A DNA stretch of 11,040 nucleotides from NCBI GenBank assembly GCA_003024985.2, contig PXIH01S0011152.1; one strand, given 5' to 3'. This DNA is from Euperipatoides rowelli. Its lineage: Eukaryota; Onychophora; Udeonychophora; Euonychophora; Peripatopsidae. Position 1 is the stretch's first letter, and every line of letters starts with the position of its first letter. Shown here piece after piece: positions 1 to 8,133 of the stretch. Below the pieces are notes generated by a model. It made no database searches. It worked only from the letters and a program-made list of their open reading frames with translations, and was not told the DNA's origin. The translations under genes and the position numbers were made by a program.

Positions 1-726
1 TGACAAATAAATGGAAGCAAACTTAAAACTAAGTGCCTTGATCATTATTTTTCTTCCCTGTCGCCCAAACTGAGTAATAAAAAAAAAATATTAGGAAATC
101 CACCCCCAAGATCTATTCAGATCTTTCCACCCTAGAGACACTTAGCAGAGATCCCTTAAAATTAAAATAAATAAAGTGACCCAAACAAATCTTTATTGAT
201 AGGAAATTCCTGAAGTGCAGCAAACATGCCTTATAAATTGATCATGCAATATTTATTACTTATTTGCAATAAGATCTATCAATGAATGCAATAGAGTTCT
301 TATTATTGAACATCATGGACCCCATTGTGACCAAAATCAGTAATAGAGATTTACTTTACAAAACACAAAATATCCGCTGTAACTAATGATATGCCTAAGG
401 AAAGTCACACATGAGTATAATAAGATACAATAATCCCTGCATAATTCCAGTGTGAACTTCCCTGATGTATTGAATAGCGGTGAATAAACTAGATGGTAAT
501 TTTCATGAAGTAAGCTTGAACTCTTTAATGCAATGCAAAGTGATGCACAAGAGATAGGTTGTGTGAAATACTGTAACTAAATCCCCCCACCCCCCCCCCC
601 CCCAAAAAAAAAAAAAAAAAAAAATCACAAGCACTGAGATACATGCATATATCACACATAAGAAAGATGATTTGTCTTAGCTAATTGACCATAAAGTAAA
701 CCAATACATGTATCCAGCAAATAAAT
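1..726. other. Gene-free AT-rich flank
   Basis: No open frame of useful length, no RNA gene and no element ends are visible on either strand. The only notable structure is the C/A homopolymer tract at 583-624. The upstream part of LINE-B, which could lie here if LINE-A had inserted into it, was looked for by eye near 640-737 and not recognised. Confidence 0.6.
583..624. repeat. Poly-C tract followed directly by poly-A tract
   Basis: Six C, one A and fourteen C are followed directly by twenty-one A, then ordinary sequence. The strand is wholly C then wholly A. It could be a slippage-prone simple repeat or the old tail of a retroposed sequence, but no retroposon body is recognisable to its left. 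Homopolymer lengths are often wrong in assemblies. Confidence 0.9.
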
Positions 727-737
727 TTTGAGAATAA
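727..737. repeat. Left target-site duplication of LINE-A
   Basis: TTTGAGAATAA occurs here and again, identical, at 5715-5725. The two copies lie exactly outside the LINE body: the left one 14 bp before the ORF1 ATG, the right one just after the TAA-rich tail. This is what target-primed reverse transcription leaves behind. Confidence 0.75.
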
Positions 738-738
738 A

Positions 739-758
739 ACTTCCGGTCAAAATGGCGG
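739..758 (+). promoter_or_regulatory. ETS-like and YY1-like motifs at the LINE-A 5' end
   Basis: ACTTCCGG (739-746) is the reverse complement of the ETS core CCGGAAGT. It is followed at once by CAAAATGGCGG (748-758), close to the YY1 site AAnATGGCGG, and this overlaps the ORF1 start codon at 752. Such motifs mark TATA-less start sites, and human L1 also carries a YY1 site near its 5' end (established knowledge). Their position at the first bases of the element suggests they set the transcription start. That role is inferred from motif match and position alone. Confidence 0.5.
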
Positions 759-2106
759 TTAATCACAGCAAGATATTGATAGTGAGAGGAAAATTGTTTC
801 AAATTGGCTAGCTAAATTGTGGAAGGACATGTGAGAGTATGAATTTGCAATTAGAGATACTGAAAAGAACTCTGGAAAATATATAAAGTTGTTAAATAGT
901 ATAAAATTTTGGAATAATACATTCAAATCGGCGTATACTGAGCGACGGTTTATTTTCACATTGTATAACGAGGATTCTGATTGCAAAATAGACAATACGG
1001 TGATTCTGATGAAAATAATAGAAATGGTAGGGTAGGTTGCCATTGTGGGATTATTCTTCCCAAGAAATAGCAAATATTTAGGTGTGGATTTCGCAACGGA
1101 ACAACAAAAACAACCAGTGCAAACTTGTTTTAATAGATTCAAAGAGTATTATGTTGTACCTGCTGAATATGGAGAGCTTAGCCATTACGTAAATATACAA
1201 GTGCATTGGGCTTCCATTACTGAAGATTTCCAATTAGTAAGTACTGCTTTGGATAATTACCTAATAATAACCTCAACTAGAAACGAGATATTTAAAGTGA
1301 ATGATGAGATAGCCTATAAAACAGGAGTAATTGAAATTAAAGGTATACTAAAGCCTAAAGTATATGATAGAGACATTTCATACCTTATAGTTATGGGAAC
1401 CCTCACACATTTAGTGGTTGTCAAAGGTAGGGATCCTATATGTTTGAATTGCCGTGAAATTGGCTATAAGGCCTATGAATGTAGTGTAAAGAAGTGCATA
1501 CAATGTGGAAAATATGTCAAAGGAGGGCACATCAATCAGCCTTGCAGTGATAACTCAATAACTTATGCATAAGTGGCGGCAACTATGAAGGAAACAAGAG
1601 GATTTATGGAAACCTAATAGGGATTTTACCCTGATGATCTTAATAATTCAGATAAAGTGTTAGATATCAATATTGTGGCAAATTTGATCAGCGAAGAAAC
1701 AATCTCAAAAAAAACTAACTCAAGAATGGGCATCATTTAATCGCAACACCGCTNTAGAAAACCAGGCGCAGAGGCAGATTTTAATGACTAATGATATTTC
1801 ACGTCTGACAATGACGAAGGAGCCATGTTAGTTGATGAAGAAAAAATTGTGCATCTAGTTCATGAGAATGGTGGCTTTGAACTTGTGACCAAAATAAATA
1901 AAAGGAAGATAAAAAGTAATCAACCAGCCAACAGTCAAGGAGAATTTAAAGATGGAAATGAAACTATTAACAACTTAAAACATAATAAGGTAAGAATTGT
2001 TGAAATGATAGATGACCTCGAAAAGAATGGTTGTGTTTTGGGCGAAGATAATTTGGTTACAAACGAAGACAAAAAATTAGAACATAAAAAAGAAAGTGTA
2101 AATTAA
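752..2106 (+). pseudogene. LINE-A ORF1 pseudogene, zinc-knuckle nucleic-acid-binding protein
   Basis: The family product binds element RNA in a ribonucleoprotein with the ORF2 protein. About 450 codons can be followed, mostly in one frame. The start ATG at 752 sits in a different frame, which shifts before about 763. The N-terminal half ends in VVPAEYGELSHYV, an RNA-binding-like region typical of these ORF1 proteins. Next come two zinc-knuckle-like motifs: 1441-1482 (CLNC, then GY where GH is expected, then C) and 1495-1545 (C-x2-C-x7-H-x4-C). A charged, Lys/Glu-rich tail includes GGFELVTKINKRK. In-frame stops lie at 832, 1033, 1570, 1615 and 1618; the first and third fit C-to-T changes of CGA and CAA. 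An A-run near 1705-1714 shifts the frame for a Gln-rich stretch (EWASFNRNTA), and a second shift near 1800-1815 returns it. Base 1754 is N. Confidence 0.8.
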
Positions 2107-2284
2107 ATTCAATAATAACTGTAAATTAGAGAAAATGTTTAATTTTGTTTAAATAATGCATTTATATAATGAACATAATATATTATAGTTCTGTGTTTAT
2201 ATAATTTAGATAAGGTTATTAATTATAATCAATACTTTATTTAAAAGAAATAATTTTGTTTTTTGTGTTATTCTTATATTTATA
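2107..2284 (+). other. LINE-A inter-ORF spacer
   Basis: This very AT-rich stretch of 178 nt separates the ORF1 stop from the ORF2 ATG and has no coding signal. In this type of LINE, ORF2 is read from the same RNA by reinitiation or an internal start (known for relatives). No specific signal for that is visible here. Confidence 0.6.
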
Positions 2285-5200
2285 ATGGCTTATAAAACAA
2301 ATAATATGTTATCTTTGGTATCTGCCAATGTCAGAACTTTGAATGCGAAAACTTCTGAACTGTTGGTAGTTAAATACCTGGCAAAAATTAATGTTACTAT
2401 CTATATGTTACAGGAAACCAGAAGATTATTGAATGATGATGCCCGTGTCTGGAGGTTGTTTGATTTTGATTATATCATTAAGGAGAACAAAAGCATTGCA
2501 AGAAGGAGTGGAATGGCTTTTATTGTGTCGAAAACAATTGCACATGGAATTACGAAAATTGAAAATTATAGAGCGGATAATGGTAATGAACATTAAAATA
2601 CAAGGCTGGAATTTCTGATTAATAAATTTGCATTTGCCAGTTATTGAAAAGGAAAAAGATTTTGTATGGAAGAAGGTAAGAACTATTTGTGAGTGTAATA
2701 AAAACATGTATATAATAATAGGAGGTGATCTAAATATAAACTCTAAAGCAAATGAAGTGAAACTGAAGAATTTAATAGATAAATATTTGTTAATTGATGT
2801 ATCAGAATATTGCAAAATTGTTCACTTGCCCACGAGGATACAACAAAATTCAAAGAGTAGGCTAGATAGAATTTTATTAACTACAATATATGGTTGTACA
2901 TATGATTTAAAATATATTCTTATTCCATACACAATCATTTAGCCTTAATATTGGGTATCAAAGAGTTGACTAGTAAACATGACAAATATAATAGCATTGG
3001 GATTATACCAGTATGGTCAAATGAATGCTTAACAGAAATAAGTAGTAGTCTCAGTATAGATCAAATAGTATGTGATGATAGAATTGATGTTATAATCAAA
3101 TGGCAAATTATTAAAAAAATTATATATGAAATTGGAGTATTGAAAACTTTAAATGAAAAAAGAGCAATTGACAAAGAAATAGAGAAAACAAGTAAATTCT
3201 GAATACCATGATAAATAAAACAGTTAAAAAGACAAATTCAAGTATTAGATTTGAAACTAAGATTAGAGAACTTACTTTCTATTCAACAAAAAAAATATTT
3301 ACAGGAAAATTAATAATGAAGTACAAATATCAGCAACAACATCTAGGTGGAGATTAATTTCCATACTAAAAAATAATAAGAAGGCTTCAAATGTACATGC
3401 TATGATTGTACATGCTATGATTTCAGATGGAATAATATATACACTAATGTTGATTGATATAGTTAGAATAATACAAACAAAATATAGATGAGAATAATAA
3501 AACATTCCAAGACAAAACAGAAATACATAAATATATAGATTTTTAAGGAGTCAGTCATTATAATTTTTATAGGTCAAGAAATAAAAATCCAATAAATATT
3601 GATGAACAGAATGTATTGAATGGTTTGATAACAATGAATGCACTTGATGGTGTACTTGAAGGTGTAAATCTGAAGACTAGTCCTGGACCAGATAGTATTG
3701 GGTACTCAGTTTATAAATGCTTAAAACCAAGTGTTAAAAGAATACTTTTAGAATATTATAATGCACTATTTAATGAACAATTTAACAAAAGTGTGCATAA
3801 TGAGGTGTTGAAGTCTTATTTGAAAATAATTTAAAAAAAAAAAAGTTAATCAAATGGTAATGGAGGAAGACAAATATTGATCAATAACGCTTTCAAATTG
3901 TGATATCAAATGTTTGGAAAAAATAATTTTAAAAAGAATAATGCCTATGCTAGAAAAAAGTTTATCAGCAAACATATTTAGTATTAAAGGAAGACTGATA
4001 GGGCAGGCAATACTGAAGTTACACTGACATCTTAAATTATAGTAGCAAGAGGAGAGATAACTTGTATGTAATGAGGATTGATATGGAAGGTGCCTTTAAC
4101 AAAGTGAATGTAACATATCTTGGATATTTAATAATGAAGTGTGCTGGAAGAAACAAAACTTCTCAATTATTAATTAATATAATTAGAAACAAAAATGTTG
4201 CCTTTTTAAATAATAAAATATTTTTAGGGTTTGAAAAAATGACTAATGGATTCTCCAAGGCTCACCAATGTCATATCTATTGTACTCCCCCTATCTGACA
4301 GAACTGGTAAAGAGGATTGAAATAATAAGTAAGGGAATATCTACAATAGGAAAGATTAGTAATATCAAGGTTATCACAAACATTGATGATATTACGATAT
4401 TTGTGACAGGATTAAGACAATTAAATCTCATTTATGAACTCTTAAAAAAAATTGTGACAATGACTGGCTCAACAACCAACTTCCAAAAGTCCTACTTGTG
4501 GGACATAAAGAATAAAAAATTAAAGAAATATAAGGATCTGAATGGTTAACATGGGAAGATTTTAGGATTGAAGTTCCCAATTAATTATGTCAATACAGTA
4601 CAGTGAAGAAATTGAAAAGAATTTTAAGAGCTATGGAAAATATAATTTAGGATTGTTAGAAAAAATAAGAGTAGTCAACACATTGTTGGTTACTAAGTTC
4701 TTTTATTATTTCCCTTACATAAAAATAACATAACAATTTTTTCATGTATTCAATCAGGTTATACAAAATTTTCTGTTCAAAGGATATAAATTTGTTGGTC
4801 AATACAGGACAAGGCTTCCACAAACAAAAGGAGGTTTAGGATTGATTGACCTATTAGTGTCGAATAAAGTGATTATTTTTAACTATGTAAGAAAGAACAT
4901 AATACAAGACAGTGCAATTGGGAAACTTTATCAGATGGATCAATCAATTAGATATCTGTTGTTCAAATGCTGGATAAAAACATATGAATATTACACTGAG
5001 GGGATGAACGATGTACAATTGTTTATAAAAAACAAAAATTTGATAATATAAACAAAGAGGTAGCTTATTTGACCTACAAAAAGAATGAAGTGAATCTGAA
5101 AATAGCAAAAAAAAATGTATCTTACTGGAAATATGCAAACTTTAACTATAAGATATATATATATGTTAGGTATATTACCTACAAAGCAATGGATGAATTA

Positions 5201-5584
5201 TAGAGGAATGATAGGGATTCAATCAAACAGTAACTGTGTTTTTGAATGTGGAATGGAAGAAAACTGGGAGCATAATTTTTGGGACTGTATAAAATCATGG
5301 ATATAATGGATAAGATATTTAACAGGATTGAGAATAAATATGATATCAAGGAGTGTATTGAAAGCAAAAAAAAAATAGAGAAAATACCAACAGGAGTGTT
5401 TAAACCATTAATCAGTTATATGTACTCAGTGTGGAAAACAAGATGCAAGATATTGTTTGGTAAGTTAAATAGTGTAAAGGCAGTAGCACAAATAATGAGG
5501 TACTACAAACATTTTTATGTTAAAGATATGTTTGCTCATGATTTAAATATGTTTTATGTTATTTGGGACAAAGATATTATGTAA
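2285..5584 (+). pseudogene. LINE-A ORF2 pseudogene: AP endonuclease + reverse transcriptase + C-terminal CCHC finger
   Basis: The family enzyme nicks target DNA and copies the element RNA there. Endonuclease landmarks: SANVRTLN near the start, LQETR (Glu at 2414), GGDLN (2721-2735), SRLDRI (Asp at 2865), and a decayed SDH motif readable as T/N-H at 2931-2938 across a one-base deletion. Reverse transcriptase: SPGPD (3679-3693), ITLSNCD (3884-3904), motif A RIDMEGAF with its first Asp at 4080, motif B QGSPMS (4256-4273), motif C NIDD at 4379-4390 with both Asp kept, and TGSTTNFQKS after it. C-terminus: GGLGLIDL (4830-4853) and finger C-x3-C-x7-H-x4-C (5235-5288), then VWKTRC. Stops include 2594, 3200, 3832, 4025, 4547, 4731 and 5049. 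Frameshifts fall near 2600-2628, 2931, 3840-3880, 4025, 4250, 4600 and 5279-5306. The segment 3203-3550 is the poorly conserved linker; KQLKRQIQVLDLKL can still be read there. Total span is near 1100 codons, usual for the family. Confidence 0.88.
3392..3421 (+). repeat. Perfect 15-bp tandem duplication inside LINE-A ORF2
   Basis: TGTACATGCTATGAT occurs twice with no spacer (3392-3406 and 3407-3421). It lies in the linker between endonuclease and reverse transcriptase. Because it is 15 bp long it repeats five codons (VHAMI) without shifting the frame. The two copies are identical within a decayed element, so the duplication may be recent and private to this copy. Confidence 0.9.
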
Positions 5585-5627
5585 TATGGATATTATGTAT
5601 TGGATTTATTGTATTATGTAATGGATT
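5577..5627 (+). repeat. Imperfect repeats at the ORF2 stop and start of the 3' UTR
   Basis: Variants of TATTATGTAAT(AT)GGA appear about three times around the ORF2 stop codon (near 5577-5589, 5590-5604 and 5612-5625). They look like degenerate short tandem repeats at the start of the element's 3' UTR. No function is evident. Confidence 0.5.
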
Positions 5628-5629
5628 GT

Positions 5630-5648
5630 GACCAGGAAATCTCTGGTC
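5630..5648 (+). promoter_or_regulatory. 3' UTR hairpin 1 of LINE-A
   Basis: GACCAG (5630-5635) pairs with CTGGTC (5643-5648) across a 7-nt loop, a perfect 6-bp GC-containing stem in very AT-rich surroundings. In several LINEs the reverse transcriptase recognises a 3' hairpin of its own RNA (established for some families). That role here is inferred from position near the end of the element. Confidence 0.6.
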
Positions 5649-5663
5649 AAGGTTTTAAAATAA

Positions 5664-5685
5664 TAATAGTGTAAAATCACTGTTA
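5664..5685 (+). promoter_or_regulatory. 3' UTR hairpin 2 of LINE-A
   Basis: TAATAGTG (5664-5671) pairs with CACTGTTA (5678-5685) across a 6-nt loop: eight pairs, one of them G-U in RNA. It lies 15 nt after hairpin 1 and about 30 nt before the element end. It is AT-rich, so weaker evidence than hairpin 1. Confidence 0.45.
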
Positions 5686-5714
5686 TATGTATATATAGTT
5701 TTAATAATAATTAA

Positions 5715-5725
5715 TTTGAGAATAA
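5715..5725. repeat. Right target-site duplication of LINE-A
   Basis: TTTGAGAATAA is identical to 727-737. It follows the TAA-rich 3' end of the element (TTTTAATAATAATTAA). LINE-B reading begins about 20 bp further on. Confidence 0.75.
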
Positions 5726-5744
5726 TTAAAATAGATCATAACAA

Positions 5745-6549
5745 ATTCCTATACAATATAAACCAAAAATACATAATACTTTATGTGATTAGTGATCAAT
5801 AACTGTTACCAGCTATGTCAGAGAAAACAATAGACGATCGACTTTAGCAAAAATGCAGTATATAATTTCAAAGTATTGCTGGTTGCTCTATTCATACAGC
5901 AGTATCAACATTTTTACATACTTTACATTATACTAAAATTAATACCATAAAATCTGCAGCATTGATATTTTGTGATATACAATTATGTAACACACCAATA
6001 TCTGATAAAACAAGTTATAACGTTATAGGAAATAATGATGTTACCATAGGAATCTTAAACTATGTAATAAACAAAACTCTTAATATCAAGCTTGACAACT
6101 CTATATTAGAGCCAATACCATTAAATAATGTCTTGGCACAGGGCTCCGTCCTGTCTACATATTTGTTTTGTCTTTATGGTACCTTAACAGGTTGTTGGTC
6201 AAAATTTAGGGTATTAACCTATTTGTTGATGTTATAACTTATCGTGATGATTTTTTGTGGTGTTTTTTAACAATCAACACACATATCGGCAAGTATTGAA
6301 AGTTATTAATCATTGTTTTGTTTAAAATTGTTTGAAAATTAATACTAATAAACCTGTTATACTTAATCCTTTTGAATTTAGGATTTTTACTGGTTATGGG
6401 TTAGGTAATCAATTACCTAAGAAAATTTTAGGGATTATGTATCCTTTATTGACAGTACAGCTAGGAATATGATTCAAAATTCTATCTTGGAATTTATAGT
6501 AAGTAAATTGATTTACTGCAAATATAAAAAAAATATCAATTATCTAAAG
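5745..6549 (+). pseudogene. LINE-B reverse transcriptase fragment
   Basis: Reverse transcriptase motifs occur in the right order, spread over three frames. IPIQYKPK at 5745-5768 resembles the IPI.KPgK start of the domain. SITVTS at 5796-5813 corresponds to RPItLTS. AGCSIHTAVSTF follows at 5878, where GxR.ST..A is expected. Motif A is IFCDIQ with its Asp at 5974. Motif B is LAQGSVLSTYLF with QGSVLS at 6139-6156. Motif C reads YRDD at 6240-6251 where YADD is usual. INTNKPVIL (6338-6364) and KKILGIM follow, matching the LK.N..KT and LG motifs. The longest uninterrupted reading is 5866-6234. Stops and at least two frameshifts make it a dead copy. Only the motif pattern, not overall identity, supports the call. 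Confidence 0.75.
6542..6549. repeat. Left target-site duplication of hAT-A
   Basis: ATCTAAAG occurs here and again, identical, at 7859-7866. Eight bp is the standard duplication length for hAT transposons. Confidence 0.9.
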
Positions 6550-7858
6550 CAGGCCTGGGCAAACATTTTTGACTAGGGGCCAGATTGAAAGTATGGGAAA
6601 GTTTGGAGGGCCGACGTAATGCGTGACCGGGTTGGGGGGGGGGGGCAACCAAAATATTTTGAACAGTTGAACTTTTGGTGTCCTGTGATTGTAAAATGAG
6701 ATTGTAAAAAAATTGCATTAATTTATGAATATGGTAAGCCAAAAGCTCAAAATTAGCATTAAGGTTCTCCTTCACCAACCCACTTACAATTTAGCAGTTT
6801 TAGTTGCTTATCACAAATCATATGACAATACTAAAGCAAAATTTTAATATGAATTTAAAAAATTAAATATATAGCCTATATATATTTGTAATCTTTTGAA
6901 AATAAGAGGGGGGAGGGGAGGGAATTCATGAAATGTGCCCACATGTATTCATTACATTTGTTACTAGCCAGCACTGAACTATGAAACTCATGTTAATTTC
7001 ATAAATAATAAAACAAGAATCAGGCTAACAGAAAAAAGACTTAAACTATTTATGAAGGGCAAACAAGTTTCTGTTAAAATAAGTAAAAAAATAATTATTT
7101 TAAACTGCCTCCCTTCCTGGTTAACTTTATTACTATTTATCAAGTCATATTTTATTGCACATAACATTATTTATTGTATATAATACCTTTATTTATTTAT
7201 TTTGTTTTATTAATCATGTTATTTATCTGAGAATGAATCAATAAAATCACCCTAATCTTTATGATGATCCTGATTTTCTACTAAAACTAAACTAAATTTT
7301 ACATCTTTTAGTAACATTCATCATTGAAGAAAAAAATCATTACTGTAAAATTCAAAACGTGTGTTTAATTTACGTTAAAACATGATTGATTGTTCACAAT
7401 CGTCACTTTTTACTCACCTCAATTTAAATTTACTTTCATTGAATGGAATAATTTCAAAACACCCAAAAGTCTCTCTATTGATGCTACAAGATGCTCATAT
7501 TTACGACATGCTTTGCCACAAATCAAAATAGATCAGCTACAAAAATGGTAGCTACCTTAGTAGTTATGCTGCTTTGCCATGAATTGTAAATTAAACTACG
7601 CCCCCGGCTATTAAAACTGAATTAACACAAAGACTTTATAAAGAGTAGAATAATTAAAGGTAGTATTTTATTTTGATTTCAATTTGTTGTAGCCTACTGT
7701 CTTTACAATTTTTTAAGATTTATGTTACCGTGATTGAAAAATAAAATATATGATTTAGCATGATGGCCGAATTGTATTATATTTATTAATTCTGCAGGCT
7801 GGACAATATTTTGAATGGGGCCACAACTGGTCCACGGGCCTGGGTTTTCCCAGGCCTT
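6550..7858. mobile_element. hAT-A: non-autonomous hAT-type DNA transposon, 1309 bp
   Basis: Terminal inverted repeats are CAGGCCTGGGCAAAC (6550-6564) and GTTTTCCCAGGCCTT (7844-7858), matching at 13 of 15 positions. Flanking 8-bp duplications are identical. The CAGGCCTGGGCAAA terminus and the GGGGCCAGATTG-type subterminal sequence are typical of hAT elements in many animals. The interior is AT-rich, with no open frame beyond chance and no recognisable transposase, so movement would have needed a transposase from elsewhere. It contains a 12-G run (6634-6645) and a G-rich stretch (6908-6922). It sits in LINE-B: with one duplication copy removed, the sequence reads on from the LINE-B segment before it. 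Its orientation cannot be fixed. Confidence 0.9.
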
Positions 7859-7866
7859 ATCTAAAG
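7859..7866. repeat. Right target-site duplication of hAT-A
   Basis: ATCTAAAG matches 6542-6549 exactly and is followed at once by LINE-B sequence. Confidence 0.9.
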
Positions 7867-7900
7867 GATATCATTGTCAATGTTGTTTTTACTAAGTACA

Positions 7901-7909
7901 CTTAATTAT
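7901..7909. repeat. Left target-site duplication of the SINE (imperfect)
   Basis: CTTAATTAT resembles CTGATTAT at 8126-8133 (one gap, one transition). Joining this side directly to 8134 gives a LINE-B reading TLNYVHHLQF that runs on towards FIWG, which supports these as the true edges. Confidence 0.5.
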
Positions 7910-8125
7910 TATACTTTATTTACAATATGTACATGTTTCTTAATACATTCTCTATTTCAGTTTTTACAGGTTTCACAATTTTCAATACACTTTACATGCT
8001 TATAACATTCAAGGAAATACTTAAATATCATATGATTAACATGTCTTGTAATAGAATTATGAGTTCAAACCAGTGGCAAGCTTAGCCACTGTAGCGCAAG
8101 TGGAGTACCTTATCCACTCTACTAC
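7910..8125 (-). mobile_element. tRNA-derived SINE inserted in LINE-B
   Basis: Read on the minus strand, the element begins with a tRNA-like head at about 8125-8061 and continues for about 150 bp into an AT-rich 3' part ending TAAATAAAGTAT. The total of about 216 bp is normal for a SINE. Flanking sequences form an imperfect duplication (7901-7909 and 8126-8133). SINEs are copied by LINE machinery in trans. Which partner supplied it is not evident: the tail does not visibly match LINE-A's 3' end. A simple tRNA pseudogene is the alternative, but the extra 3' part and the duplication favour a SINE. Confidence 0.55.
8061..8124 (-). promoter_or_regulatory. RNA polymerase III box A and box B of the SINE
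   Basis: On the minus strand, TAGTAGAGTGG (8124-8114) fits the box A consensus TRGYNNARNNG at every position. GGTTTGAACTC (8071-8061) fits box B GGTTCRANYCC closely, with a T for C that could be a lost CpG. Between them AGTGGC and GCCACT can form a 6-bp stem like the long variable arm of type II (Ser/Leu-class) tRNAs. No proper acceptor stem is visible, so this is not a working tRNA gene. Confidence 0.65.
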
Positions 8126-8133
8126 CTGATTAT
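8126..8133. repeat. Right target-site duplication of the SINE (imperfect)
   Basis: CTGATTAT is the partner of CTTAATTAT at 7901-7909. LINE-B coding resumes directly after it. Confidence 0.5.

Larger units (their letters stand above)
738..5714 (+). mobile_element. LINE-A: near full-length, inactive non-LTR retrotransposon (L1/Tx1-like)
   Basis: The order is a 14-nt leader, ORF1 (752-2106), a 178-nt spacer, ORF2 (2285-5584), a 130-nt 3' UTR with two hairpins and a short TAA-rich end. It is bounded by an 11-bp direct duplication and spans about 4.98 kb. ORF1 has two zinc-knuckle-like motifs. ORF2 has an AP-type endonuclease, a reverse transcriptase and a C-terminal CCHC finger, the plan of the L1/Tx1 group. 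Assignment to that group rests on domain order and motif style only. Both ORFs are broken many times, so the copy cannot encode working protein. The exact duplication suggests that both ends are preserved rather than 5'-truncated. Confidence 0.85.

Noticed and set aside
759-1142. Minus-strand open frame of 127 codons
   Set aside because: It lies antisense to ORF1 of LINE-A, where the plus strand carries recognisable family sequence. It shows no domain of its own.
2426-2815. Minus-strand open frame of 129 codons
   Set aside because: Antisense to the endonuclease part of LINE-A ORF2. It is Phe/Ile-rich as expected for the complement of Lys/Asn/Glu-rich coding sequence.
5962-6237. A separate small protein-coding gene
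   Set aside because: Its content is reverse transcriptase motifs A and B of LINE-B, with the neighbouring motifs in other frames up- and downstream.
6536-6778. Minus-strand open frame of 80 codons
   Set aside because: It runs across the left end of hAT-A and its G tract. The Pro-rich part is just the complement of the poly-G and terminal repeat.
8061-8125. Functional tRNA gene on the minus strand
   Set aside because: Box A and box B are present, but no acceptor stem is seen and box B has a substitution. A SINE head explains it better.
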